This document shows, in pieces, positions 28,697 through 36,468 of a stretch of 64,000 nucleotides of DNA (its first letter is position 1; each line of letters opens with the position of its first letter). Location: positions 115,511-179,510 of the forward strand of contig CAJTOY010000005.1 of the NCBI GenBank assembly GCA_910578195.1. Direction: 5' to 3'. The notes below the pieces were generated by a model. It saw nothing but the letters and a program-made list of their open reading frames with translations. It was not told where the DNA came from and ran no database searches. The translations under genes were made by a program, and so were the position numbers. Source of the stretch: an uncultured Christensenella sp. (GTDB taxonomy: Bacteria > Bacillota > Clostridia > Christensenellales > Borkfalkiaceae).

Positions 28697-30400
28697 TTAA
28701 TTACCGTATTTTCTTTCCATTATGGATAACTCCGTCTCCTCATCGAAAAGATGTATCCTCTTTTCATCGAAAAATATCTTTACAGTATCGCCCTGACGGT
28801 AATCGTTGCGGTCGTTTACGCAAATTATGCTGTCGGGACTTTCGGGCGTTATCTTTACAAACATCTGCGTAGTGTTGCCGAGAATTTCCTTTATGGACAG
28901 CTTTGCGCTTATCCCTTTTTCGTCGAGAGTTACGTTCTCGCCGCGTATCCCGAGCGTTACGCCGCGTTCGTTTCCGTCGAGATATTCGGGCTTTATCGTG
29001 CGCATATTTGCGAGATTATAACTCTGCATTTCGCCGTTCGGATATTTCACGTCAAGATTTTTGCCGTTCTTTTTTATCGTAACGTCGAAGAAATTCATCT
29101 GCGGAGTACCGATAAATCCCGCAACGAATTTATTTTCGGGAAAGTCGAAAAGATTGGTGGGATTGTCTATCTGCTGTATCACGCCCAGCTTCATTACGAC
29201 TATTCTCGTCCCCATAGTCATTGCTTCTATCTGGTCGTGCGTAACGTAAATAAACGTCGTCTTTAATTCGTTATGAAGCTTGACTATTTCGCTTCTCATA
29301 GTCGTTCTGAGCTTTGCGTCGAGATTTGAAAGCGGTTCATCCAAAAGCATAACCTTCGGCTCGCGCACGATAGCGCGCCCCAGCGCAATTCTCTGTCTTT
29401 GTCCGCCCGACATTGCTTTGGGCTTTATATCCAACAGCTCGGTTACGCCGAGTACTTCCGACGCCCATTTAACCTTCTTTTCTATTTCTTCTTTCGGAAT
29501 GTGGCGGTATTCATACACCTGCACCGGCGTATTCGTATAGTACTCTAAATCCCTTTCGAGCTTTTTCTTTCTTTCTGTAAGCGCAAGCTTTATGTCGCTT
29601 TCTCTTATGTCGCCGAGATTTACCGAAGCCCTATTTGCAAGCTCTTTTGCAAGATTTCCCGCTTCTTCGGCCTTTTCGTTCTTTCCGGCATATCTGAGTC
29701 TGATTTCATTAATTACCGCCTTCTGTGCTGCGAGAACCTCGTTTACCCTATCGGATATCGCCTTTTCACGCTCCGAGAAGCTTAGCAATATTTCTTTGGC
29801 TTGTTCCCCGCTCTTACCGTCGAGCGCGGCGTTCTTCTCTTTTAAAAGCTTTTCATATTCCGCTTTTATCTCGCACAGCCTGTATTTGAACACGAGCTCG
29901 GCGTCGTTCTCCTCGGCATAACGGATATCTATGCGCACGGTTTTAAGACTGTTTTTAAGCTCGCGTATCTTCTTTTTATCTATTGCAAGCACCGGGTTGC
30001 CGTTTTCATCGTTTTTCGGCGTTGCAACTTTACGCATTTTTAAACCGAAGCCTATATTTTCACCCGCAGTCATATGCGGATAAAGCGCGTAATTCTGGAA
30101 TACCATTGCAATATCCCTGTCCTTCGGTTCAACGTCGTTTACGAGTCTGTCGCCTATGTACAAATCGCCCGCAGTTATTTCCTCCAAACCGGCAATCATT
30201 CGTAAAGTTGTGGATTTACCGCAGCCCGAAGGTCCTACGAATACGATAAACTCGCCGTCTTCGATTTCCATATTGAAATCCCTGACCGCAAGAAAATCAC
30301 CCTTGCGCTTCTTTGCGCCGTCGTCCTTCTTTTTGCGTTTCTTTTCCTTTTCTTTGCTCTGATATACCTTATAGATATGTCTTAAAGATAAACCTGCCAT
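28697..30400 (-). CDS. Sugar ABC transporter ATP-binding protein (MsmX/UgpC/MalK-type) with a ~175-residue helical insertion
   Basis: This is the 567-residue ATPase of a carbohydrate importer; MsmX-type proteins are about 365. Counting from the ATG at 30403, Walker A is GPSGCGKST (57-65), the Q-loop FQN is at 102, the signature SGGQRQR at 332-338, Walker B LLDEP at 353-357, and the H-loop is in YVTHD. A C-terminal OB-like regulatory region follows. Between LKMRKV (126) and IPKEEIEKKV (302), which are adjacent in ordinary members, lie about 175 Lys/Glu-rich residues predicted to be long helices or a coiled coil. A second, Lys-rich loop (about 16-36) splits the first strands. The frame and all motifs are intact, so it should be active. 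Spacing from AAGGAG favours the second ATG, at 30400. It follows the LacI gene by about 30 bases. Confidence 0.93.
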   Translation of the reverse strand: MAGLSLRHIYKVYQSKEKEKKRKKKDDGAKKRKGDFLAVRDFNMEIEDGEFIVFVGPSGCGKSTTLRMIAGLEEITAGDLYIGDRLVNDVEPKDRDIAMVFQNYALYPHMTAGENIGFGLKMRKVATPKNDENGNPVLAIDKKKIRELKNSLKTVRIDIRYAEENDAELVFKYRLCEIKAEYEKLLKEKNAALDGKSGEQAKEILLSFSEREKAISDRVNEVLAAQKAVINEIRLRYAGKNEKAEEAGNLAKELANRASVNLGDIRESDIKLALTERKKKLERDLEYYTNTPVQVYEYRHIPKEEIEKKVKWASEVLGVTELLDIKPKAMSGGQRQRIALGRAIVREPKVMLLDEPLSNLDAKLRTTMRSEIVKLHNELKTTFIYVTHDQIEAMTMGTRIVVMKLGVIQQIDNPTNLFDFPENKFVAGFIGTPQMNFFDVTIKKNGKNLDVKYPNGEMQSYNLANMRTIKPEYLDGNERGVTLGIRGENVTLDEKGISAKLSIKEILGNTTQMFVKITPESPDSIICVNDRNDYRQGDTVKIFFDEKRIHLFDEETELSIMERKYGN

Positions 30401-30434
30401 CATTTTCTCCTTTTATCTTTAAACCTTGCGGTTT

Positions 30435-31403
30435 TTATCTCAATATAATTTCCGTCGGGAATACTTCGCGTACAATTTTCACGTCGCCTTTTTCAACCTT
30501 TTCAAGAAGTATATGCCCGCAACGATTTGCTATGCTTTGAAGATCCCCCCCCACGCTGTTAACGCTCCTCGAATAGGGCAGATATTTCGATATGCCGTCC
30601 ACGCCGAAAATCTCGCCTTTAAAACCGCCGTCCGCGTCAAAGGCTTTAAGCATAACCGTTGCTATTTCGTCGTTAAAACAGAAAATAAAGTCGTTTGCGT
30701 TGTCCTCTATTTGCCTTTTAATCGACTCTGCGCTCGCCTCTCTGTCTTCATAGTCGAACTCATAACTGTCGCAGTGAATACCCGCATTTTCCAAAACTTT
30801 AATAAAACCGTTTCTTCTGCCGTTGTTCAGGTCGGACAGTGCGCCGTTTATATAACATGGATTTTTAGCGCCGTGAGAAACGGCTTCCTGTGCAACGAGT
30901 TTTCCGCAGCGGTTATCATCGGAATACACTGCGCTTATCCGCTCGTCACGAGGACGGGAGCCGCACAAAAGAACGGGGATTTTATAAGTTTCGCAATAGT
31001 CAGCCGTCTCTTCGTCAAGGTCTATGAACGTAAGTATTCCGCACGCACCGCTCTGCATACAGCGGACAACCTCTTCCACCGACAGGTCGCCTTCCTTTTT
31101 AACTATTATCAACGGATGATAATGCTTTTTCGTAAGATAATCGAACACAAAATCCAAACTGATAGAGAAAAACGGATTGCTTAGCGACGAAATAACTACG
31201 GCAATAATATTCGATTTTTTCGTACGCATAAAGCTTGCGACTTTATTTGGCTGATAACCCATTTCGTCGGCAATCTTTTTGACCGCCGCCTTTGTAGACG
31301 CGCCGATATCCGAGCAGTTTCTTAAAGCGCGGCTTACCGTGTTGACCGAGATGCCCATACGCTCCGCGATGTCGCTCAAAGTGGTTACTTTCACATTTTG
31401 CAT
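30435..31403 (-). CDS. LacI-family transcriptional regulator
   Basis: This 322-residue regulator has an N-terminal helix-turn-helix (about 7-26, with SDIAERMGISVNTVSRAL), the hinge helix (NKVASFMRTKK), and a periplasmic-binding-protein-like sugar domain (from NIIAVVISSLSNPFFS). As the first gene of the 27-kb minus-strand unit, it probably senses a sugar from the glycan and controls the whole locus, including its own gene. A near-consensus promoter with an overlapping inverted repeat and two further palindromes lies upstream (31446-31555), which fits autoregulation. The operator assignment is inferred. Confidence 0.95.
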   Translation of the reverse strand: MQNVKVTTLSDIAERMGISVNTVSRALRNCSDIGASTKAAVKKIADEMGYQPNKVASFMRTKKSNIIAVVISSLSNPFFSISLDFVFDYLTKKHYHPLIIVKKEGDLSVEEVVRCMQSGACGILTFIDLDEETADYCETYKIPVLLCGSRPRDERISAVYSDDNRCGKLVAQEAVSHGAKNPCYINGALSDLNNGRRNGFIKVLENAGIHCDSYEFDYEDREASAESIKRQIEDNANDFIFCFNDEIATVMLKAFDADGGFKGEIFGVDGISKYLPYSRSVNSVGGDLQSIANRCGHILLEKVEKGDVKIVREVFPTEIILR

Positions 31404-31877
31404 TTTATCCGCTCCGTTTAATTTTTTTAATCCGATAAATGTTTTTTGTTGTTAGCAGGTAATGCTAACAACAACGAAAAGGCGCCTTTTCGTGCTATAT
31501 CGAATTATATTTTTATTGTCGAAAGCATTATAACACACATTATCGTTAATGTAAATACATTTTCATAAAATTATTTAAAATAACTTTTTTTGAATAATTT
31601 TTGTTGTTTATCAACATTTTTACAAGTTTTACAGTTGTTTTTACGTTAATATTTTACGCAAGACAAAATCTTTTACTTTATCGATAATATAAAATGATAC
31701 GGATTTTCATTTTAACAAATAAACCTGCATACTTCGCGCCCACCGCAATCGGCTAAGGACAAAAAAATAACGGCAGTATAAACTGCCGTTTAAATTAATT
31801 ACGTTTATTTCCATGCAACCGTAGGCTGCTTTTTAATCTTAGTTATTAAATTCACAGAAAATCAGGTCGCTTTGACG
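31404..31877. promoter_or_regulatory. 474-base intergenic control region of the glycan locus
   Basis: No gene is present. On the minus strand TTTACA (31550-31555), a 17-base spacer and TATAAT (31527-31532) form a strong promoter for the LacI gene. An inverted repeat with arms ACATTA/TAATGT (31537-31552) covers the -35 end and is the best operator candidate. The leader of about 115 bases holds a 20-base perfect palindrome (31474-31493, half-site ACGAAAAGGC) and a 12-base-arm hairpin (31446-31457 with 31463-31474). The part from 31561 to 31760 is AT-rich with nothing I recognise. The part from 31762 to 31790 is the terminator of the activase unit. Confidence 0.7.
31762..31790 (-). terminator. 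Intrinsic terminator of the activase unit
   Basis: Arms AACGGCAGT (31769-31777) and ACTGCCGTT (31782-31790) form a stem with a four-base loop. On the minus strand it is followed by TTTTTTT, a classic terminator about 90 bases after the stop at 31878. Confidence 0.8.
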
Positions 31878-33146
31878 TTAATTATTTATTCGTCCATTAT
31901 TTTCCCTTGCGGTGGCGAGCATTAGCTTTATTCTGTTTTCCTGATTGACTTTCGTTGCCGACGGGTCGTAGTCCACCGCGACGATATTCGCGTTTTCGTA
32001 CATGTTTTTCAGCGTGCGCATTGCGCCTTTGCCCGCGATATGGTTAGGCAGGCACCCGAACGGCTGCGCGCACACGACGTTGCACACTCCCGTTTCGGCA
32101 AGCGCGGCAATCTCGGCGGGAATAAGCCAGCCCTCGCCCATTTTTACTCCTTGGTTTATTACCTTGTCGGCGCAGCTTCTGAGGTGCTCGAAGTCGTGTA
32201 TAGGCTCGAAATTGCCGTCCTCTTCGAACTGCTTTATAATCGCTTTCTGTCTCTTGCGTACGTAACTATACAAAATTTTATACACGAACGCCGTTACCGC
32301 CTTGTGTCCGTAAAGTTTTCTGTCGTTTATCACGTTCACGACGCAATACAGCAAAAAGTCCATAAGCGCGGGCACGACGGGCTCGCAATTTTCCGAAAGC
32401 AAAAAGCCTTCCAGATTGTTGTTGCCGAGGTGCGCGTATTTGACGTAAATTTCGCCGACGATGCCCACTTTAACTTTCTTTTCCGCCCTTCTTTCGACGG
32501 CGGCGAAGTTTTTTATTATCTCGGCGTTTATCTTTTTATATTTTTTGTAGGTTTCGTTTTTAAAGCTGTCGACCGCAAGCTTTACCGATTTGTCGCGCGC
32601 TATATCCGCCGCGCCCTCTTCATTTTCATAGGGTTTTGTCTGGTTGTAACACCACATAATGCTGTCGCCGTAGAAAACCGAATACATTATTTTGAAAAGA
32701 AGCTTCAACGGCATTTCCATAGACGAGCTTTTTTCAAGCCCCGAAAAATTGAGCGACAATACGGGGATTTTAGGAAACTCGTTATACACAGCCTTTCTTA
32801 TCAGCGACATATAGTTCGACGCGCGGCAGCCGCCGCCCGTCTGGGTTATCAAAAGCGCGGTTTTATCGAGGTCGTATTTCCCGCTTTTCAACGCGTCGAT
32901 ATACTGTCCGATTACGCACAGACACGGATAGCAAATGTCGTTGTGCACATGTTTTAGCCCCTCGTCGATAACCGAGCGCGATTCGTTTTGCAAAATTTCG
33001 ACGTTGTAGCCCTCGGTTTTAAGAATTTCTTCCATAACGAGGAAGTGCCACGGAAGCATATTCGGTATTAAAATTTTATGGGTGCTTTTCATTGAATTAT
33101 CCCATTTGGGATAATCGGTCGTATAGTCTGTAAATTTTTCTTCCAT
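31878..33146 (-). CDS. Acyl-CoA dehydratase activase-related FeS protein (COG3581-like part)
   Basis: This 422-residue protein resembles the C-terminal part of the roughly 1400-residue activase-related proteins of the 2-hydroxyacyl-CoA dehydratase group. Conserved cysteines are visible: Cys72/Cys75/Cys77 (NDICYPCLC), Cys107 (GGGCRAS) and Cys359/Cys365 (CAQPFGCLPN), a set suited to FeS clusters. It starts six bases after the stop of the 972-residue activase and has no ribosome site of its own, so coupled translation is likely. The usual single chain seems to be split into two genes here. The reaction is not known for this subgroup; double-cubane-cluster proteins and their ATP-driven reductases are relatives. 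A general role in low-potential electron transfer is inferred. Confidence 0.78.
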   Translation of the reverse strand: MEEKFTDYTTDYPKWDNSMKSTHKILIPNMLPWHFLVMEEILKTEGYNVEILQNESRSVIDEGLKHVHNDICYPCLCVIGQYIDALKSGKYDLDKTALLITQTGGGCRASNYMSLIRKAVYNEFPKIPVLSLNFSGLEKSSSMEMPLKLLFKIMYSVFYGDSIMWCYNQTKPYENEEGAADIARDKSVKLAVDSFKNETYKKYKKINAEIIKNFAAVERRAEKKVKVGIVGEIYVKYAHLGNNNLEGFLLSENCEPVVPALMDFLLYCVVNVINDRKLYGHKAVTAFVYKILYSYVRKRQKAIIKQFEEDGNFEPIHDFEHLRSCADKVINQGVKMGEGWLIPAEIAALAETGVCNVVCAQPFGCLPNHIAGKGAMRTLKNMYENANIVAVDYDPSATKVNQENRIKLMLATARENNGRINN

Positions 33147-33152
33147 AATGCT

Positions 33153-36071
33153 TTAATTTTTTCTTTGGCTTTCACTTACTGCGGCGAGCAGACTTCTGAG
33201 CCTTATCTTCACCACTCCCAAATTGTTTATTTCGTCAATTTTAATCTGCGTGTACAGCTTGCCGTTCTTTTCCAAAATGGCGCGCACCTCGTCGGACGTA
33301 ATTGCGTCCAGTCCGCACCCGAACGAAACCAACTGTACAAGGTTTACGTTTTTGGTTTTCGCCGCAAAATCCGCTGCGCGGTAAAGCCTTGCGTGATAGG
33401 TCCACTGATTTAACACGTCCACCCTCACTTTTTCGGTTTTTTCAAATACGCTGTCCTCGGAGAGTACCGCAAGGTTGAGCGAAGTCAAAAGCTTATTTAT
33501 GCTGTGGTTTATTTCGGCGTCCAGATGATACGGTCTGCCTGCTAGCAAAATAATCTGTTTGCCTTGCTTTTCGGCTTTATATAAAATTTCGTCCGCCTTG
33601 GCTTTAACGTCCGTCTTGTACTGTTCGAGTCGCAAAAAGCCTTCGGAAAGCGCTTTGGCTATTTTGCGTTTCTTCACGCCGAAGCGTTTGAGCGCGGTAT
33701 ACAACGTTTTAACCGCGGACTTCGTCATATTCAAATCGACGTACGGCATTATAAAGTTTTCGCCGTTAAGTCTGTCGTTGTTTGCTTTCAAAAGCTCGGG
33801 ATAATACGCGACTATCGGACAGTTGTAATGGTTCGAGGAACAGTGCTCGTCGATATTATAGCTTTCGCAAGGCATAAATATGAAGTCTACTCCTTTTTCG
33901 AGCAAGCTTTCTATGTGACCGTGTATAAGCTTTGCGGGATAGCACGCCGTATCCGAAGCCACGGTATGCTGACCCTTGAAATACAGATTTCGCGAGGATT
34001 TATCGGACAAAACGACCTCGAAGCCGAGTGTTTCGAAAAACCCCGCCCACACGGGAAGCTGTTCGTACATACCGAGCTGCAACGGAAGCCCGACCTTGCC
34101 GCGCGCACCGCCGCCTTTTAAACATTCTTTCAATCTCGATTGCTTATATGCGTATATGTCCAGCTCGTCAGAGGCGGGCGCAAGTCCCGCTCCGCGCTCG
34201 CACTTGTTGCCCGAGATATGCTTTCTGCCGTCGGAAAAGGTAATTATGTTTATACTGCAATTCGAGGTACAGCCGCGGCAGTTCGTCGATTTGGAATTGT
34301 ATGTAAAATCCTCAAGCTCCTTTTCGCCTGAAAGGGTTGATTTTTCGGGCGCATTTTCCATTGCATAAAGCGCGGCGCCGAACGCGCCCATTAAGCCCGC
34401 AATACCCGGTCTTATTACGTTTTTGCCCGTTTCTTTTTCGAACGCGCGCAAAACCGCGTCGTTTAAAAAGGTTCCGCCTTGCACGACGATATTTTCGCCG
34501 AGTTCATCCGCGCCCGACGCGCGGATAACCTTATACACGGCGTTTTTGACTATCGACGAGGAAAGCCCCGCGGATATGTCGTCTACCCCAGCACCCTCCT
34601 TCTGCGCTTGCTTTACCGCGCTGTTCATGAATACCGTACAGCGCGAACCGAGTTCGACCGGGCGTCTTGCAAAAAGCCCTTGCTGGGAAAATTTGTCTAT
34701 CTCCATACCCATGGCGCGCGCGAACGTCTGAATAAACGAGCCGCAGCCCGACGAACACGCTTCGTTGAGCATTATCGAATCGATGGCGCCGTTTTTGATT
34801 TTGAAGCACTTTATGTCCTGCCCGCCTATATCGATTATAAAGTCGACGTCAGGGTTAAAATGCAATGCTGCCTTGAAATGCGCGACCGTTTCGACGATGC
34901 CGAAATCGGCTTTAATCGCGCTTTTGATTAAATCCTCGCCGTAGCCCGTAACCGCGCCCGCACGGATATTCAGCCTGCCGCCGCCAATCTTGTAAATTTC
35001 TTTGAGCTTACTTATTACGACGTCGAGGGGCTGACCGTTATTCGACTGATAATGCGAATAAAGTATACGGCAGTCCGGTGTAATTAAAATTAATTTCGTT
35101 GTCGTCGAGCCCGAATCTATGCCGAGGTAGCAGTCCCCCGAATAGCTTGCTATGTCCGCAAAACTGAGGTCGGTTGCGCGGTGGCGCCGAACAAACTCGT
35201 TATACTCTTCCTTGTCGGCAAAAAGCGGCTCGCCCGTGACGATATCGTCGCTTTCGCGGACGTTTTCGATTTTTTCTATAATTTCGGTTATTTCAAGCGG
35301 CTCGACAGAAACCGAGGCCAACGCCGCGCCAATTGACATAAAGTTAGGCGCGTTTTCGGGGAAAAGCGCGTTCTCTTCGGAAAGTTTTAAGGTGTCTACA
35401 AAGGCTTTTCTAAGCGCCTTTAAAAAGTAAAGCGGTCCGCCGAGGAAAATTACCTTGCCCTTAATGCGCCTGCCTTGCGCAAGCCCAGAAACGGTCTGGT
35501 CGACCACCGCCTGAAATATCGAGGCCGCGATGTCCTCCTTGCGCGCGCCTTGATTTAAGAGGGGCTGCACATCGGATTTGGCGAACACGCCGCAGCGAGA
35601 GGCGATAGGGTATGTTTTTTCCGCTTTGAGGGCATACTCGTCCATTTCGGTCACGGAAAGGTTCAAAAGGGTCGCCATCTGGTCGATAAAAGCGCCCGTG
35701 CCGCCCGCGCACGTCCCGTTCATGCGCTGTTCGGTACCGCCCGTTATGAAGATTATTTTAGCGTCCTCGCCGCCGAGCTCGACCGCCGCGTCCGCGTCGG
35801 GATAAAATTTGCGGATTGCAATAAAAGCAGCCTGAACTTCCTGAACGAAATTCAGCCCGCTGCGCTGCGAAAGCCCCAAGCCCGCACTGCCCGTAATGCT
35901 TACGGAATAACTTCCGCCGAATTTTTCGCACACGGCTTTAAGCTCGCTTAAAACCGTGTCTTTTATCCTCGAAAAATGGCGGACGTATGTTTTATAAATT
36001 ATATTTTCGTTTTCGATAACCGTAACTTTTACGGTTGTAGACCCGACGTCTATACCCAGAAGTTTTGTCAT
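33153..36071 (-). CDS. Tandem BcrA/BadF/HgdC-type ATPase (acyl-CoA dehydratase activase) with DUF2229-like region
   Basis: This 972-residue protein has two ASKHA ATPase domains in a row: the first begins LLGIDVGSTTVKVTV and has GGEDAK and AGGTGAF, the second begins YLGIDSGSTTTKLIL and has DIGGQDIK and NEACSSGCGSF. The Cys residues of the second domain match the bridging FeS cluster of HgdC-type activases. After them comes CRGCTSNC (a further cluster candidate), then a DUF2229-like region with DTACYPAKL and MPCESYN. It couples ATP hydrolysis to injection of low-potential electrons into a partner FeS protein, probably the next gene product. Its promoter is TTGTAA (36122-36127), 17 bases, TATAAT (36099-36104). 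No dehydratase subunit or CoA transferase lies nearby, so the physiological target is unknown. Confidence 0.88.
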   Translation of the reverse strand: MTKLLGIDVGSTTVKVTVIENENIIYKTYVRHFSRIKDTVLSELKAVCEKFGGSYSVSITGSAGLGLSQRSGLNFVQEVQAAFIAIRKFYPDADAAVELGGEDAKIIFITGGTEQRMNGTCAGGTGAFIDQMATLLNLSVTEMDEYALKAEKTYPIASRCGVFAKSDVQPLLNQGARKEDIAASIFQAVVDQTVSGLAQGRRIKGKVIFLGGPLYFLKALRKAFVDTLKLSEENALFPENAPNFMSIGAALASVSVEPLEITEIIEKIENVRESDDIVTGEPLFADKEEYNEFVRRHRATDLSFADIASYSGDCYLGIDSGSTTTKLILITPDCRILYSHYQSNNGQPLDVVISKLKEIYKIGGGRLNIRAGAVTGYGEDLIKSAIKADFGIVETVAHFKAALHFNPDVDFIIDIGGQDIKCFKIKNGAIDSIMLNEACSSGCGSFIQTFARAMGMEIDKFSQQGLFARRPVELGSRCTVFMNSAVKQAQKEGAGVDDISAGLSSSIVKNAVYKVIRASGADELGENIVVQGGTFLNDAVLRAFEKETGKNVIRPGIAGLMGAFGAALYAMENAPEKSTLSGEKELEDFTYNSKSTNCRGCTSNCSINIITFSDGRKHISGNKCERGAGLAPASDELDIYAYKQSRLKECLKGGGARGKVGLPLQLGMYEQLPVWAGFFETLGFEVVLSDKSSRNLYFKGQHTVASDTACYPAKLIHGHIESLLEKGVDFIFMPCESYNIDEHCSSNHYNCPIVAYYPELLKANNDRLNGENFIMPYVDLNMTKSAVKTLYTALKRFGVKKRKIAKALSEGFLRLEQYKTDVKAKADEILYKAEKQGKQIILLAGRPYHLDAEINHSINKLLTSLNLAVLSEDSVFEKTEKVRVDVLNQWTYHARLYRAADFAAKTKNVNLVQLVSFGCGLDAITSDEVRAILEKNGKLYTQIKIDEINNLGVVKIRLRSLLAAVSESQRKN

Positions 36072-36098
36072 TCGTTTATCCGTAGAGTTGTTTTTACC

Positions 36099-36127
36099 AT
36101 TATAACACGTTCAAAAAAATTTTACAA
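36099..36127 (-). promoter_or_regulatory. Promoter of the activase unit
   Basis: TTGTAA and a perfect TATAAT are 17 bases apart on the minus strand, and the expected start lies about 21 bases before the ATG at 36071. It lies just after the spoIIID stop. Confidence 0.65.
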
Positions 36128-36132
36128 TTTAG

Positions 36133-36387
36133 TTACAATGAAATTTTTGTTAAATATTTGTTCTTCGTCGCAATGCCGCCGCGGATATGCCTTTCGGACA
36201 GATTTTTGTTTAAAACCTTTCTGACCTCGCCGAAAAGCTCCTTGTCGATATCTTTCAGCCGTTCGGTCACGTCCTTATGTACAGTCGATTTGGATATTCC
36301 GAAATGACCCGCCGCGGCGCGAACGGTCGAATTCGTTTCAACAATGTACTCCGCTTCTTTAAGTATGCGCATATGAATATCCCACAT
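36133..36387 (-). CDS. spoIIID: Stage III sporulation transcriptional regulator SpoIIID
   Basis: This 84-residue protein matches the small SpoIIID family over its length: an N-terminal helix (AEYIVETNSTVRAAA), a helix-turn-helix (HFGISKSTVHKDVTERL) and the basic tail with RHIRGGIATKNKYL. In endospore formers it acts in the mother cell, activating or repressing sigma-E-dependent genes and helping the switch to sigma-K. It stands alone between the polysaccharide unit's terminator and the activase promoter. GGGGTGG precedes the ATG. A good match to a sigma-E promoter lies upstream (36411-36440), the same control known in Bacillus subtilis. The gene is strong evidence that the lineage can, or once could, form spores. 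Confidence 0.95.
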   Translation of the reverse strand: MWDIHMRILKEAEYIVETNSTVRAAAGHFGISKSTVHKDVTERLKDIDKELFGEVRKVLNKNLSERHIRGGIATKNKYLTKISL

Positions 36388-36410
36388 ATTACCACCCCTT
36401 TACAGCTTTA

Positions 36411-36440
36411 AATATATGTAGGATTATGTCGAAATATGAT
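36411..36440 (-). promoter_or_regulatory. Likely sigma-E promoter of spoIIID
   Basis: On the minus strand ATCATATT (36433-36440) and CATATATT (36411-36418) are 14 bases apart. They resemble the mother-cell sigma-E boxes (about GTCATATT and CATACAAT). The predicted start is about 17 bases before the spoIIID ATG. It abuts the terminator of the upstream unit. Confidence 0.55.
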
Positions 36441-36468
36441 AAAAAAAGCCCCGAAGGGCTTTTTTGCT
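36441..36468 (-). terminator. Intrinsic terminator of the polysaccharide unit
   Basis: AAAAAGCCC and GGGCTTTTTT pair around a short loop, with T-runs on both sides, directly after the flippase stop at 36469. It separates the polysaccharide genes from spoIIID. Confidence 0.85.

Noticed and set aside
28684..28872. Plus-strand ORF starting just after GGAGGG at 28675
   Set aside because: The apparent ribosome site is one arm of an inverted repeat and the ORF is antisense to the ATPase gene end.
31404..31877. Small RNA or riboswitch in the long intergenic region
   Set aside because: Palindromes are present, but I could not match any known riboswitch core; they are better described as leader hairpins and operator candidates.
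32040..32957. Plus-strand ORF of 305 codons opposite the FeS partner gene
   Set aside because: Antisense shadow; the minus-strand product has conserved Cys motifs and this one has none.
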